Shown here: positions 23,103 through 35,652 of the stretch, piece by piece
Layout of the letters: every line of letters starts with the position of its first letter
Position numbering within the stretch: the first letter of the stretch is position 1
Source: Lingula anatina
Taxonomy: Eukaryota > Brachiopoda > Lingulata > Lingulida > Lingulidae
NCBI RefSeq assembly: GCF_001039355.2
Contig: NW_019776097.1
Coordinates: forward strand, 1-56,383
Direction of reading: 5' to 3'
DNA length: 56,383 nucleotides
Notes under the pieces: model-generated
What the model was told of the DNA's origin: nothing
The model's database searches: none
What the model saw: the letters and a program-made list of their open reading frames with translations, nothing else
Program-made: the position numbers and the translations under genes

Positions 23103-23735
23103 GTTTGTGTATGCATACTTCTATATCCACAGATGCATTTCGTTAAGAATTTACCTTTTTTACGGTCATCCGTTTACAGAACCAACTTGACATCCTCTGT
23201 AATGTCAGGAATATCAGGTTTATCAAAGCGGACATCTGTAATAGATATAAAAAAGTATAGTCCAGACTTTTTATATTAACATTTTTAGATAGTGTGTTCA
23301 TGTTCTTGTAAATTAAAAAGTGGAGGCACTTTTCTATGTAGGAATAAACAAACTTTCTGCTTTGGCCACTTAAAATGTTATCATGCAACAAAACATTTTC
23401 ATTTATTTTGAATAAGCTGTCTTTCTATGAATTTGTAATTATATCAGCTAAATTTGATATGTTTATGTTGCATTACATAAATAATATGATAAAAAAATAA
23501 AGGTTTACTGTAAAACAAACAGATCATTTTCTGTTGGATTGTTCATGTTTCCCAGATCTTTTAGCAAAGCTTTGGAATACTTTTTCAAGAAACAGTTGTA
23601 ATCACCAAGTTCCTTACTCTAATGGTCTTTAAGGAGATAACATAAATAACACTTGATAGAAAGGCAGTATGTTTCCTTGACAACGAACTGCTTTTGACCA
23701 GTTGAAGCTCCAAAGTTAATGGTTCATTCTAGCTG
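23103..23735 (-). pseudogene. relic of a third KYAT3-like copy (one exon plus intron)
   Basis: The segment aligns with 28220-28820 of KYAT3-like gene 1, including intron sequence (TTTATGTTGCATTACATAA, TTTTCTGTTGGATTGTTC). The exon at 23155-23235 (- strand) matches the 77-bp exon of genes 1 and 2 that encodes [14 protein letters not shown], and it keeps AG and GT borders. It is 81 bp long. Four extra bases (TTGG on the coding strand) shift the frame and produce an immediate TAA, and the W codon is changed. No other exon of this copy was found on either side, so it is a solo-exon remnant of a duplication. Confidence 0.85.
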
Positions 23736-24117
23736 TCCTACTTTTCTATTTTGGCAGCATTCTGTATTTCTTGTATTTCACTCATACTTGTTCTATTTTA
23801 TTCACATTATTGACTTCGGAGTACGTATCACTGAAGTCATCCGTGAAGACGGCGCCTACGAATAACGTTGTCAGTGCCGCAAAGGCTGAGAATTGTTTTC
23901 GGTAGTGGTAGGGGTGGCAATAGCTGAAGACCCACAATACACGTTATCATGTAATTTGTGAAATATGTGGTTTTCGTCAATATGCTGACAGAAGGACTTT
24001 TGATCGCCAGGAAGAAAGGAAAAGGCTGACATTTAGAGAAGTACCCCGAAAAAATCCCCACTCCCCCCAGCATGCGTTGTTGATCAACAATCGCAGTGAC
24101 AGCATCAGGCTATCAAT

Positions 24118-24196
<79 letters not shown>
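24118..24196. repeat. (TA)n microsatellite
   Basis: An uninterrupted TA run of nearly 80 bases, followed by an A-run and an ambiguous base at 24216. Confidence 0.95.
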
Positions 24197-24198
<2 letters not shown>

Positions 24199-24378
24199 AA
24201 AAAAAAAGAATAACANAATTAAACCTCGGAGCCATGATTTTACCCATTAAATGGCATGTGTGGAGGCAGGGAGGGCATCAGCAGATTAGTCAGCTCTTCT
24301 TTCATGTAGGGTCCCCCATATTTGATCTGGATCTTCTATTCTTAATGGGCTCACACACTAAACTAACTACAAGTTAGG

Positions 24379-24422
24379 CAGTATATATATATATATACAT
24401 GTATATATATATATATATATAT
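24379..24422. repeat. (TA)n microsatellite
   Basis: A TA run interrupted once by CATG. Confidence 0.9.
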
Positions 24423-25212
24423 AATAAAAGAAAAAGAAGAACAGCAACTTTCTTGCCCCGACCGGTTTCTTTCTTTCTTCAGGGGGTTTTGTTTATTTGT
24501 TACTAGGTGATGTCATAAAGGCTTAAATGTGACGTCTTTAACAATGAGTGTTTAATTGTTACTTTTACCAATGCTTTTATCTATTCAATGTAGGTTTATA
24601 CTTATTAATGAATATATATATGCCTGACCTCGTCAATAACAACATTTTCATTGCACCCTCATAAATACCAATTACGTCTGATAAATATGAAGCAAGCACC
24701 GATTGAAAAAAAGATTAAATGATTGGTCGGGTATATCAGCGTTAAAACAATACATATCATTTATGATGGACTCTCTATCGGCTAATATTTTATGGTGCAT
24801 ATAGACGTCTTTCTGGGTTGAAAATTCGAAGTATTTCATCAATTTGTAAGGCCGCTTGAGTAGTTATCGAATATATCATAAGGAATGTCACGGTACTGTT
24901 AGTGTTGTTCTAAATTCAACCCTTGCTTTCCATCAATAATGCCTACATTTCGGATCAATGATTAATATTCATTCAGTGATCATTAAAAGAACATGAGTCA
25001 CTGCGCCGGCTCTACATATTATTATTTTTATCACATTATCAATATATGTTATATTCTTATCAGTGCTGTTGTATTTATCATTTTTGTCACGAGCATTACT
25101 ATCAATATACTTTTATTATATTTATTTTTAAACCCGAACCATTGTTTCCAGCTGTGAAATCAATGATTCATCAACAATAGATAGAGTGCTTGTGACAATT
25201 ATAATTAAACAG

Positions 25213-26640
25213 ATGCTGTCTTGGGCGCTCGCCGCCAATGCTTTCCAGGACCCAGAAGGAGAAATGCCCATTTATATGGAGGACGTCGGAGACTCAGAGT
25301 ACGTGACGGGTTATTCTTGGTGGTATCCCACAGGAAACGGCTCTCACGCCAACAAGTGCGAAGAAATTCTGTTCAACCAGGCCGTCACGACCGCCAGGCT
25401 TCGCATCGACTATCTCCCCAACAACACCTTGGTCGCAGCTGCAGACTATATGCGTCTTATAGGGCGGCCGATAATATACTTTGTGGGTTTGTTCTTCAAC
25501 GTGCTTTGTGTTTGTGTCTTGCTGAGGCGGGAATTACGTAGAGTGACCACCTGTAATATCATGATAGCTTTAGCTGTCGCTGACTGCTGTATCTTAATCG
25601 ACGGCTTCTCCTACTGGGTGGAGTACGAGCTCCTTCATCCAGCGATGACAGCCAGTAGAGGGCTCTGTGGGCTGACTGTATTCACGGTGTATTTCGCGCC
25701 TGAAATGAGTGCGTGTATGATAATGTTGATGAGCGGGGAGAGACTCCTCAGACATATTAACACGCCAAAACACGAGGCGATTTTTTCAATTAAGAAGACT
25801 CGGATTTACATCGCGGTGATCGTGTTTTTCCTCCTCATTTTGAACATTCCTATCCCTTTATTTGATATTTATTTCTATGAGTGTGGGCGGCAGATATGCT
25901 GGACTATCTACCACGATTCCCCAGAACTCCTGACAATACACAGTAAGGATGCAGGTAAGCTTGCTACAGTGAAATATTCATGCAGCGTACAACATAAGCC
26001 AGTATATCACTAAGATTCGTTGTTGCACTTAAATTGATGCGTTATTATTTAGAGGTCTTCTTAATTTTTTTTAGGATAATGATAGACTTGACAAAATGTG
26101 TACAGTGTAATTTCCTTTTCAGGCGATGTAGGGAATTACTATTCTACATACAAATGGGTGGCTCTAGTGATATATTGGATCATCCCTTTTGTCGGCTTGC
26201 CAATCATTAACGCCTGGCTGGTTTGTGCCGTCTGGAAAGATAACGAGAGGAATGGATCGCAAGTACCGAAGACCAAAATACCATTCCCAAACTACTGGTT
26301 ACATGGTAGAGACGGACAAGTCGAAGAACAGAGGAGTGTTACCAGAATGCTCATCTCCGTCACGGTGGCGTATTGGATCATGACAACGGGATTTAACATG
26401 ATCCAAGCTGATATTATCAAAATATATGGAACTACTACCGATTACGAGAGAGCAAAGTTTTCTATGATTTACTCAGTTTTCATATTATTATTTTACATGA
26501 ATCATGCCTCGAATTTCTTTCTTTACTGCTTGAGTGCCCGCCCGTACAGGGAAGAATTAAAAGCAATGTGGGTTGAAACCAAAGAATTCATTTGGATAAA
26601 GGGAGCTAGAAGGTCCCAAGTGCACAGCCACGTCTGTTAA
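25213..26640 (+). CDS. rhodopsin-class GPCR, neuropeptide-receptor-like
   Basis: Two exons, 25213-25954 and 26123-26640, separated by a 168-bp GTAAGC...TTTTCAG intron, join in phase (KDAG/DVGNYY) to give 419 residues. The extracellular N-terminus carries possible glycosylation sites N42 and N70. Seven hydrophobic segments lie at about 84-104, 113-133, 152-174, 197-217, 259-283, 321-343 and 360-384. C152 and a Cys in loop 2 (C224 or C229) can form the usual disulfide. The TM7 end NHASNFFLYCLSARPYREEL is typical of invertebrate peptide receptors of the FMRFamide/TRH-receptor kind. The DRY motif is replaced by E176-R177-L178, and the NPxxY Pro by Phe. The frame is open upstream to 25132 and an acceptor-like TTTCCAG ends at 25151, so an extra 5' exon supplying a signal peptide is possible. 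The ligand is unknown. Confidence 0.85.
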
Positions 26641-26764
26641 GATACTTCATGGTATATTACCACTTCATAGGATAAATGCTCTGATTTTACTGTCAAATCG
26701 ACTTCATAGGATAAATTGCGACTTCATCTCCACATAAGATATTGCCTGCGACTTCATGGGATAA
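26641..26764 (+). promoter_or_regulatory. reiterated motif in the GPCR 3' UTR
   Basis: CGACTTCATRGGATAA or close variants occur at 26661-26675, 26699-26714 and 26749-26764. The short form CGACTTCAT is at 26719-26727 and a related TACTTCATGG is at 26643. All lie directly after the GPCR stop codon, with irregular spacing. Confidence 0.5.
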
Positions 26765-27013
26765 TGGTGAAAAAGTACCTGTTGTTGGCCCAACGCTATG
26801 AGAGAGAACGTTTTTGAAATATAATGTTTTTGTACTGTAAATATTATCCAAAATAGGTAAACNGAAGTATCTTAACACACGTCTCTTTTTCTTATGGCAG
26901 CATAACTCAACCCGCTGGCAATCAGGGAGTGTGACGTATCTGTGATTATGCCTTCATTACTTTCATTTTCATTCCCTTATTATAACATAAACGTCATTCT
27001 GTGGAATTAGATT

Positions 27014-27019
27014 TTTATT
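27014..27019 (-). terminator. poly(A) signal for KYAT3-like gene 1
   Basis: AATAAA on the - strand, 177 bases past the gene 1 stop codon. It is the only canonical signal I noticed close downstream. Confidence 0.5.
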
Positions 27020-27195
27020 AGCTAGTTCGTATTCCTGTTCAAAGACTTGTAAAAACCAGTTGTGTTTGATATACTAATCAGATATGAAATATATCTAACA
27101 CTGCATGCCTAATGATTAGCATTAATATTTGAATTAAATATTTGTATTCGTTTAGATATTATATCTATTTTTTATCTGTCACCCATTTCTTCCCG

Positions 27196-30100
27196 TTATA
27201 AGGATTTCTTCCATTCTGTCAATATGTCTGCTGCTCTTTCCAGTGTGCTGTCCTCCTTCAAACAGAAATAAAGTTAGTCATAGTTGAATTTCTTGATATC
27301 AGTCCAATATCATTTAAGCAAATTAATCAGTTTTAATCAATTAATGATTTGTTTGAAGCACTGTTTCTACTTAGAGAATTCAAAGTACTTTTTAAAGTAT
27401 TTCCACACTGCTATAAGATTATTCACTTTTAGACGCAATTTTTGTTGTGTGGAAAATGGTTAGACGTTCATTGTAAGATAATTAACAATCAAATATGATA
27501 ACTTGGAAGGCTGATCCCATATCTGTTAAGCCTTATCCATGGCTATGTGTATATAAACATTATTAATATAATATTTTATCGTCATCTGATGTTATACTTC
27601 AGAATAATGTAAGTATTGAAGGCCCAAGAGAGAATATTAGCTAAAAGCAGATGTCATGCAAACACTTTTCAAAAGCGTATATATTGAGTAACAGTTGTTT
27701 ATTCACATGTAACAAGGACAACTGCGGTAATATTCCATTGATACAGAAGACCAACGGATTGACTGCTAAGACTGTTATATGGAAAAATAACCACAGGTCA
27801 ATGAAAAAAGGATGGGTTTTCCTAAATATATATATATATTTCTCAATCTTTACTTACCTTGATAAAGCAGAAACGTAGATATTTGGCTCCTAAATGTTTG
27901 TGACCTTTGTGGTAGAAAACACTTGGTGGGATAGCAGACAGCTTCTGAAGTGTTCGAATGACAAGTATTTAATCTTAAAAAAAAGTATTTAATCTAGATT
28001 GACAATAATTGTTATAATTTCTTCCTGGTATAAAATGCATTGTCGTTATATCGAGGTTTATCTTCACTTTCATAACTGTGACCAAAACATTATCTTATTA
28101 ACATATGAAAGTAAGAATACTAAATTGATCATATTTTTTTACAGATTGTGATCGCAATTATATCATTATATTATCTTATTTTCATGCACATAGGTGGCAA
28201 GTATACACGTCAGTGTATATGTTTATGTATGCATACATGTATATCCACACATGCAGTTTGTTAAGAATTCACCTTATTGACAGTCATCCATTTGCAGAAC
28301 TTGACATCCTCTGTGGTGTCGGGACTGTTACTGTCATCAAAACTGACATCTATAATATATATAAAAATGTATAATCCAGACTTTGTATATTAACATGTTT
28401 TAGATTATATGTCTAGGTTCTTGTAAATTAAAAGATGGAGGCACTTTTCTACGTGGGAGTAAACAAAATTTCTGCTTTGGCCAATTGAAAGTTTTACCAT
28501 GCAACAAAACATTTTCACTAATTCTGAATAAGCTGTTATTTTATGAATCTGTAATTATACAAACTGAATTTAATATGTTTATGTTGCACTACATAAGTAA
28601 CATGATCAGAAAATAAAGATTTATTGTAAAACAAAGACAACATTTTCTGTTGGATTGTTCTTGGTTTCAAGACCTTTCAGTAAAGCTTTTGAGATGCTTA
28701 TCATATAGGGCCTACTTTGGAACAACTTTCAAGAAACTTTGCCTGCTGTATACTTCACAAGAGCATCATCCGTCACAATGACCTCTTGGGATAAAAGCAA
28801 AATATAGTATCTTAAAACTTTTGTTCCAAAGTTAGTGATTATCATCTCTGAAACGTTACAGTCCCTCATGATATGAATTATGTGCTATTCCTTGTTTTCC
28901 TAATATATACATTTGCCATTTATTGTTCAAAGTTAAATTAATTTAAATTCATGTTTCTAAAAATACCAACTTAAATGCGAAAAGTCGGCCATCATGAAGT
29001 ACCCTCCTTGGGGAATGACAGGAACGAACCCGACCTCCTGAAGATCTTTGGCAAGAATGTCACGTTTTCTCTCCAGGTCATCACTAAGTTGTTTGAAGTA
29101 GCTCTCTGCCTGACCGAGTCTGGTTACTTCTGTTTCCATGCCAACAGCCACTGCTTCCTAATTATGATAAAAATGCAGTTACTGGGTACCTGTACTTTAA
29201 TAGCCACAGTCAGACTTAGGCTGCCAGGAAACTGTTTTACCATGCCTTTGTTGGCAGGTAACTTTACAATATATACTCATGAAACATTTCATCCTTATTT
29301 TAAAACAAACACCTATATATCTGATGTCCCACATACCTGTAGTGGAGTGGGGCAGGTGTAGTTACAGTTCTGGTGAATCCTCTGAGCGCCCTCTATCAGG
29401 TGTGAAGGTCCTATACACCAGCCCAGCTTCCAGCCAGTCACACTGAACGTCTTCCCAGCACTGCTGATACTGATGGTACGCTCCCACATGTCTGGTAGGG
29501 TGGCTAGAAAAGAGGGGATATTTTTTTACAAGTTGAAATAATTCAATAATAATATTAATAACTAGTACTTAAACATTTAAGTTCTTATTTTAATTACCGG
29601 TTGGATGGTAAAATTATAAAGTCACTACATGCAATTCCACAAAGTGGTTTGGAGGAATGGCAAGAACTTAATTCTTTTTTATATGACATGGCATCTGAGA
29701 GATTTAAATCATTTTTTATAACAGTAAGATTAATAACATATAATTAAACGAGGCAGAAAAGCTATCAAATGTACAGACAAAAATTATAAACTAAAAATGT
29801 CAGTGGACAAAATAGGGTTTTTATTCATTTTGATCCAATATAACATAATGCTTAACATCATTATCACCACCAATTTTATGGATATTCACAAAATGTATAT
29901 ACATGAAGCAGTAGGCTTCAGACCCATGGAAGTTAAAAGTCACCCACCGAAAACGCCAGTGTGAAATTTTTTTTAAAAATTCGTAATTAAATAAATAAAT
30001 AACTTCAAGACAAAAATGCTAAGCAGGCTTGAACAAGGTGTACCTGTATCACAGGCCTAAGAATTGAGTTCTAGGAATACAAGCCACATGGTTATCCATT

Positions 30101-33100
30101 CATTGTGTTTACAGTGAAAAGTGAACAGTGACAGAAGGCGACAGTAGACGCTGGTAACAGTTAAATGTAAATTAAGAGAGGCAGTGTTTGTACAAAAAAG
30201 TTAATATAGAATGTGTGCACATTATCCTACATATTTCTTAATGTTCAGATCCTTTTCAAATACCTTTTCTGAAAGAAAAAGTGACTAAATATATGTAGTG
30301 ATTAATCAGCCGTAGGAGGTATTAGAGCACATGCTGGCGTTTTCCTACCTATTCTCACGTGTTCCTCCCCTTGGAAAGTAATCCACTCATACACTTCATC
30401 CGATATCACCATCACATCATGCTGTTTACACAGGTCTGCTATCACCTCCAACTCTGCCCTGGAAAAAACCTACACCAAGGATAGATCAGAGCCGTGGATG
30501 ACATGTGCAGATTTAAATGTGCCCATTGACATCATTCTTACAATAAATAACAAAAGTACCATGTTTACAGCAACCCTCTTACAGTAATAAAATAATACAC
30601 GTTGTATGAAAAGTTGGTTGTTACACTAGTTTACAGTATAAAAATTGAAAAGGGGTTTAGACAAATATAAAACACATATATATCCTAGCACAGTGTATTC
30701 CCTTCAATCGCCCTTTTTCAGTTTCAACAATTAAACAAACCCTGAATTTCAGAGGACATTGGAAAACACCTGTCATTTCCAGTTCCAGCAGAGACAGAAA
30801 AATACAAGAGAAATGACCGGGTTTTAATGGTCCATTGAAAATAATAAAAAAATATATATACATATGCACTACATTAAATGTACTATAAAAACCTTTCAAC
30901 CTACTTTGCCAGTTGGGTTATGTGGAGTATTGATAATTATTGCTTTAGTTTTAGTGTTAAACTTGCTGGCTAGTTCTTCTGGGTCTAGTTTCCAATCTGC
31001 ACTGGACGACTGGGACTTTGCTTTCTGGAAAATCCACAAACACTTAAATCTCACTTAATTACATTTTTAAAACTAAGTATTTGCTGTAAACTGGCAGAAT
31101 ACTTGAAAGGGGTATTAAATGCCAACATTTATATTATAATGTTGCAAGGTCTTTTTAAAAATTATTTTTGAATTGCCCTGAATAAAGCTCTTGCTTTCTA
31201 CGCATGTATATTGATGATCATTTCTTAGCAAATACTGTAAATAACTAATTATTTTTGGCAAGTTGTATACTTTTCTTGTTCTGGGAGCATTTCGCTCTAA
31301 ATCTGACAGGTGAAAGAAAACGCATATCAGCAAACTAAGCACCGACATAAAAAGTGACCTTGTTGTGTTTGCTGTGGAAATAATCACCAGCCATTCTTAC
31401 CTCTGCCCGAAGTGGTATAAACACTGGTACCCCCTCTGCAAGCCTTACCATAGGCTCATAACATCCAAAAAACGGCTCAATAATGACCACCTGGAAATAA
31501 ATGAGAAATGTAACGTCTCACCTTTAACCCTTTGACCCTTAATTCACTTACACATATTTGATGGTCTTTTCAAATAATTATATGGGATTATAATAATCAT
31601 TGATTTTCACCCATACGTGTATACACTGATCATGCTGCATTGTTTTCCCTTTAACTGTTGCCAGAGATAGGGGATTCACATAGAAAAGACACATGGGGCC
31701 AAACCCGGTATTACAGAACCTTCGTTACTTATACCCCCAGTGTATAGGTACATGTACCACTATTTTTGCAATGGTACCATAAAATAGCAGTTTCAGTTGC
31801 TGATTTGGTAATGACAATCACAAAGCCATGGTCACAAATGGCAATTTTATTAACTAGGCATGTAAATCTCTTTTGATACAATTAACATATAATACCAACT
31901 GTCCAATAATCCACAGTATACTGTACTGGTAACTTGTCTTGACTGCATCATTTGACATGAGCAGACGTCAGTGTTTCACAGGGAACCAATCACAGATCAA
32001 CTCTCTTAACAACCGCATAACGAACCTATCTGCTCATTTTATGGAGCCAAATCAAGCATGTTAGACACTTCGGATCTTGGTTTTAAAAAAGATCCTATCA
32101 ACAAACAGAACACTTCAGAGAACCTGGTTTTTTCATTGCAAGTGAACCCACCTGGATGTAAGACATACCTCATCCCCAGGGTTGATCAACCCCATGATGG
32201 TACAGTACAGAGCCCCATAGGCACCAACTGTGACGATTATCTCATTCATTGGGTCAATGGTCCGACCATGGAGTGGGGAGAACATCTTGGAGATTGCCTG
32301 GACAAGTCTAGGGTGACCCTGGAAGAAGAGGAGGTCTTAAAGATTGCCTGAACCAGTCTAGTCTTGCAAAACTCTGAAACATGGTGACACCTAAGGCCTG
32401 AAACAAGATTACACCTTATGTATTGTAATCTCAATTTCAGGGTGTTCCTGGAATACTGGAACGTCTTCAAATGTCTGAACCACTCTTGGCTGACCTTGAT
32501 TTTTAATGTATATTCTATGCATTCAGGCCCAAACCTGAAGCAACAGATAAACATATTGGACAACATTATAATCATGTTTACTTTTAAGAAGGCCAAGTGA
32601 GCAGACCTATGACTTCTGAATCAAAATAACCGCAGGTGAAAAAGGGTGTAGGGTTGGGGGAAGATGTGTCCTCTTTCCTAAATAGCTGCCGGTGGAATGG
32701 TTTTACGGGTTTTTGTAGAAAGTGTTGCCTCTTTCTTTAAAAATGCACACTAGCGTCCGTAGTGATGTCCAGAGATCCACGAAAGTGCACAGAGAAGTAT
32801 AAAGATCAACAGTGCAAAATAAATAGATTACACGGAGTAAATGCCAGACAAATATAAAGGAATACTTAACATATTTCTCAAGGAAAATTGGGCAAGGTCC
32901 AAAAACCTCGTAAAGTAATCCTTTCATGGGCATACTTTATAGGCATATTGCCACCTTCCTATGGCATAACACAACATACCAGATATACATGTTTATTGGT
33001 ATATAATTCCATCCAATATAACACTGTAAGTAAAATGCAATAAGACTTACAAAGCTCCTGGTGTACTGGTTCAGCAGAACATTGCTGCTCATGGTGGCAT

Positions 33101-33885
33101 CACAGAGGGCTTGTTTCACATATTCTGGAGGGGAGAAGTCTGGAAATCCCTGGGAGAAAGGACAAGTTTATGTTCAGCGAATAGTAATCATGTATGCCTG
33201 GATATATTGAAATAGTAATCATCTTCATAATATGCATAATAACCATCAGCCGCATCACTCATCTCGCATCCGGTGGTGGATATACATGTAATACTGTAAT
33301 TTACATCATGTACACGCTGTACGATCCCGTCAACGCTTCTGCTTAAATTTATGTCGATGTTACAAATGTTACAGAGTGCATTTATTAGTACCGTAACTAA
33401 AGATTTCAGGACATCTATTATCTCAGCGAAGTATAAGACTGATTTTTTTATAAGACATAGTTACCAGACCAAGGTTGATAGCCTCGTGCTCGGCTGCTAG
33501 CTTGCCAAATTCAGCCCTGAAAATTATCACAATATAAACATTTCGTAAATCTGAAAGTAAATTGATTTGAAAATGGGACGAAATTTATCTCCTATAAAGA
33601 TGCAAAACAGTTTCACTGTAAAAACTCATGTGACGTAATTCGCTAAGGTGTATTCAGACAGGACTATTTTGGACCGACAACCAATTCAGCACTCGTTACT
33701 TAATGACAAGATAACAGAAATCTCTTCAAGCTTTTCTGATGGTGCAGTTGAGAAAAGTGGCTTTGTATCGTATGCCTGAGAACAACTTTTAATACTGTAT
33801 GTATTGCCCCAATGATGTGGTCTTACCAAACATTGTTTGCTGAATGTAATTCTGTCCTGTGTGCGCTGACCAATTTACTGGACAT
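27196..33885 (-). CDS. KYAT3: kynurenine aminotransferase 3-like, gene 1 (intact)
   Basis: A PLP-dependent class I aminotransferase that transaminates kynurenine, glutamine or cysteine conjugates. Coding exons (- strand, 5' to 3') are 33885-33827, 33516-33465, 33149-33051, 32318-32169, 31490-31401, 31024-30905, 30469-30349, 29503-29337, 29157-28971, 28349-28273, 27944-27858 and 27255-27196. All have GT/AG borders and compatible phases. They sum to 1269 nt, 422 residues plus stop, the family's usual length. Landmarks are NPTGK (N186), SDEVYEW (D214, Y217), the PLP lysine K248 in [15 protein letters not shown], and R398 in YLRFCF. The start is [10 protein letters not shown]; an in-frame stop lies upstream in the preceding exon, so no mitochondrial presequence is expected. 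Oddities versus gene 2 are L37 in GLGFPDF (gene 2 has Q) and G129 in FFGCYEP (gene 2 has D). Convergent with the GPCR. KYAT1 is the alternative name; the N-terminus and the wording of the motifs favour KYAT3. Confidence 0.93.
27267..27272 (+). terminator. possible poly(A) signal for the GPCR
   Basis: AATAAA on the + strand, 627 bases past the GPCR stop and just beyond the gene 1 last coding exon on the opposite strand. Confidence 0.35.
32330..32384 (-). repeat. partial copy of an exon border inside gene 1 intron
   Basis: On the - strand this reads a pyrimidine/CAG acceptor-like sequence followed by TRLVQAIFK, nearly repeating the start of the adjacent real exon ([11 protein letters not shown], 32318-32169). 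It could act as a decoy acceptor. Confidence 0.6.
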
Positions 33886-34305
33886 CCTAGACTGCAAAGA
33901 GAAGAACAAATAATAAAACACAAACTTAACAGAAAAGTCCACAATGTTACATGCAACAAGTGAGTGGCTAGAATGTGTAATATATCTTGAAAATGTGATC
34001 TGGAAAAAGAATTATCTAAGAACCATGCTACCTACTAGTATAAACTGTCACGAGATGGACGTGACCTTTTGACATGAGACGGAATAAATACCTAGATGTC
34101 AATATGAACCAATTGTAAACATTTCACAAACAATTTACCGGTACTTTGCCAGAAAAAAATAGAAAAAATAGCCAATCAATCTGTTATATTTTGCTTAAGT
34201 TATAAAAGACAACATGGCAAATGACTATTATTATTGCTATTGTGCATAATGGGTTACATTACCATAGTTGTTAACATTACCATTAACTTACTACTGCTTT
34301 CTTAC

Positions 34306-34397
34306 CGAGTGGTGACGGGGTGTTTATTCTGAGAACAGAAACTTCTAACGACCGAACTCTTCCTTTCAACAATGGGTCTCAGAGTAGTCAACGTGCC
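34306..34397 (-). other. 5' exon of gene 1, degenerate former presequence exon
   Basis: Aligned with the first coding exon of gene 2 (50809-50913) and bounded by CACAG and GTAAGA. The gene 2 start ATG is ACG here. A 12-base deletion and a single-base deletion break the frame, and the frame feeding exon 2 contains TAA. It can therefore serve only as 5' UTR unless another upstream start is used. Confidence 0.75.
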
Positions 34398-35080
34398 CTG
34401 TGAATACATATGAATAAAAGGATTAATGGATAAATAGATAAGTCGATAGGTAGATGGACAGACAGACTGTCAATATTACATGTACATAGAGAGATTTCTC
34501 ATTATTAGATAAATATACCTGACAAACAGATACATTTACTTTAGTCTTGGACCTAAATCTCTATTTAGGTCCAAGCTTTAGTACATACTACACTAAGTGC
34601 ACGCGTTATATAAAAAATAAATATCTCTCACTTACTTGTAGTAAGAATTTGACTTATACATACCATATAACTTGGTTTTTAATGTTCAATCTTTAGCGAC
34701 TTCTTTTTTTTCACGAGCAGTTTCACAGAATTTATTTAAAGGCAAATACTACTACATTTTCGTTAATTACTGAACAGTTCTTTAACGAGTCACAAAAGTA
34801 AAAAGATTTATAAATATATTATCCTGTTTAACTATAGAAGTATATGTTTGATGAGAGCATGAAGATTTTTAAGAAGGCCCCTCACACATATGGGACTTAA
34901 TATCCGTATATTGCCCTGAACGGATCACTTAACGTCCCCTCGCTGCTACTACTCCGTATCGGGACGCCCACAGGTAAAAAGACGAAAACATTTTTCTCAG
35001 CTTTGAAACCTGTCCCTAAGATTTCTAAAAACCCGACCCGAAAGTAAGTTTGTAAAAATATTCCCTTTTAAACCATTGAG

Positions 35081-35153
35081 GGGGGGGGGGGGGGGGGGGG
35101 GNNNNNNNNNNNNNNNNNNNNNNNNNNNNNNNNNNNNNNNNNNNNNNNNNNNN
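35081..35153. other. poly-G run and assembly gap
   Basis: A G homopolymer of about 20 bases leads directly into N from 35102 to 35153. The true length of missing DNA is unknown. Confidence 0.95.
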
Positions 35154-35652
35154 GCATCTAATGGCCGCTACTACCATGAAAATGCACCGATTGACCCCAA
35201 ACTCACGAAAATGAAAGATGACCCTAAGGGTAACACCTGCCCATAATATTATAGGTAAGATATGTTTCGTTTCTAAATATCGGCTGAAATAAAAATTTTC
35301 TCGCAAAAAATTCCCATTTTTAGAAAATTTTGGCCTGTTTGACCTTGAAATAAAGGTCAAAGGTCAAATCCAAGGGCATATTTGAAATCCTCACATATGA
35401 CTTTTGGTCAGCCATCTGTTGTAATTTTTCCCATAATTCCATCGGTTTGGGAGATATTTAGCATTGAATTTTCAAAATTTTTGACAAGGGTGCATTTCAA
35501 CGAGCGTCACGCCCAGGTCAATGCACCAACTGAGACAAAAAAACCTGGGGGTTCAAGTTGAGATTATATGTGACCTAAATCCAAGAGATGGGGACACAGG
35601 TCCTTGCGGTCTAGGAGGAGAAGCGGTAACGGTGACTCGTATCCCACGTCAT

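Larger units (their letters stand above)
23736..25150. other. non-coding with TA microsatellites
   Basis: No gene recognised upstream of the GPCR. It contains (TA)n at 24118-24196 and 24379-24422. Each run is followed by a similar AATAAAA-rich sequence, suggesting a short duplicated unit. Confidence 0.5.

Noticed and set aside
23143-23391. - strand ORF of 82 codons
   Set aside because: It runs through the decayed KYAT3 exon in a wrong frame and into intron; the true reading is frameshifted.
25221-25541. + strand ORF of 106 codons overlapping the GPCR
   Set aside because: Arg-rich shadow in another frame of GPCR exon 1.
28975-29361. + strand ORF of 128 codons
   Set aside because: It is the antisense shadow of two KYAT3 gene 1 exons.
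32246-32596. - strand ORF of 116 codons
   Set aside because: It overlaps a KYAT3 exon out of frame and includes the decoy exon-border copy; not a separate gene.
35025-35360. - strand ORF spanning the gap
   Set aside because: Contains N-derived unknown residues and a poly-Pro from the G-run; not evidence of coding.
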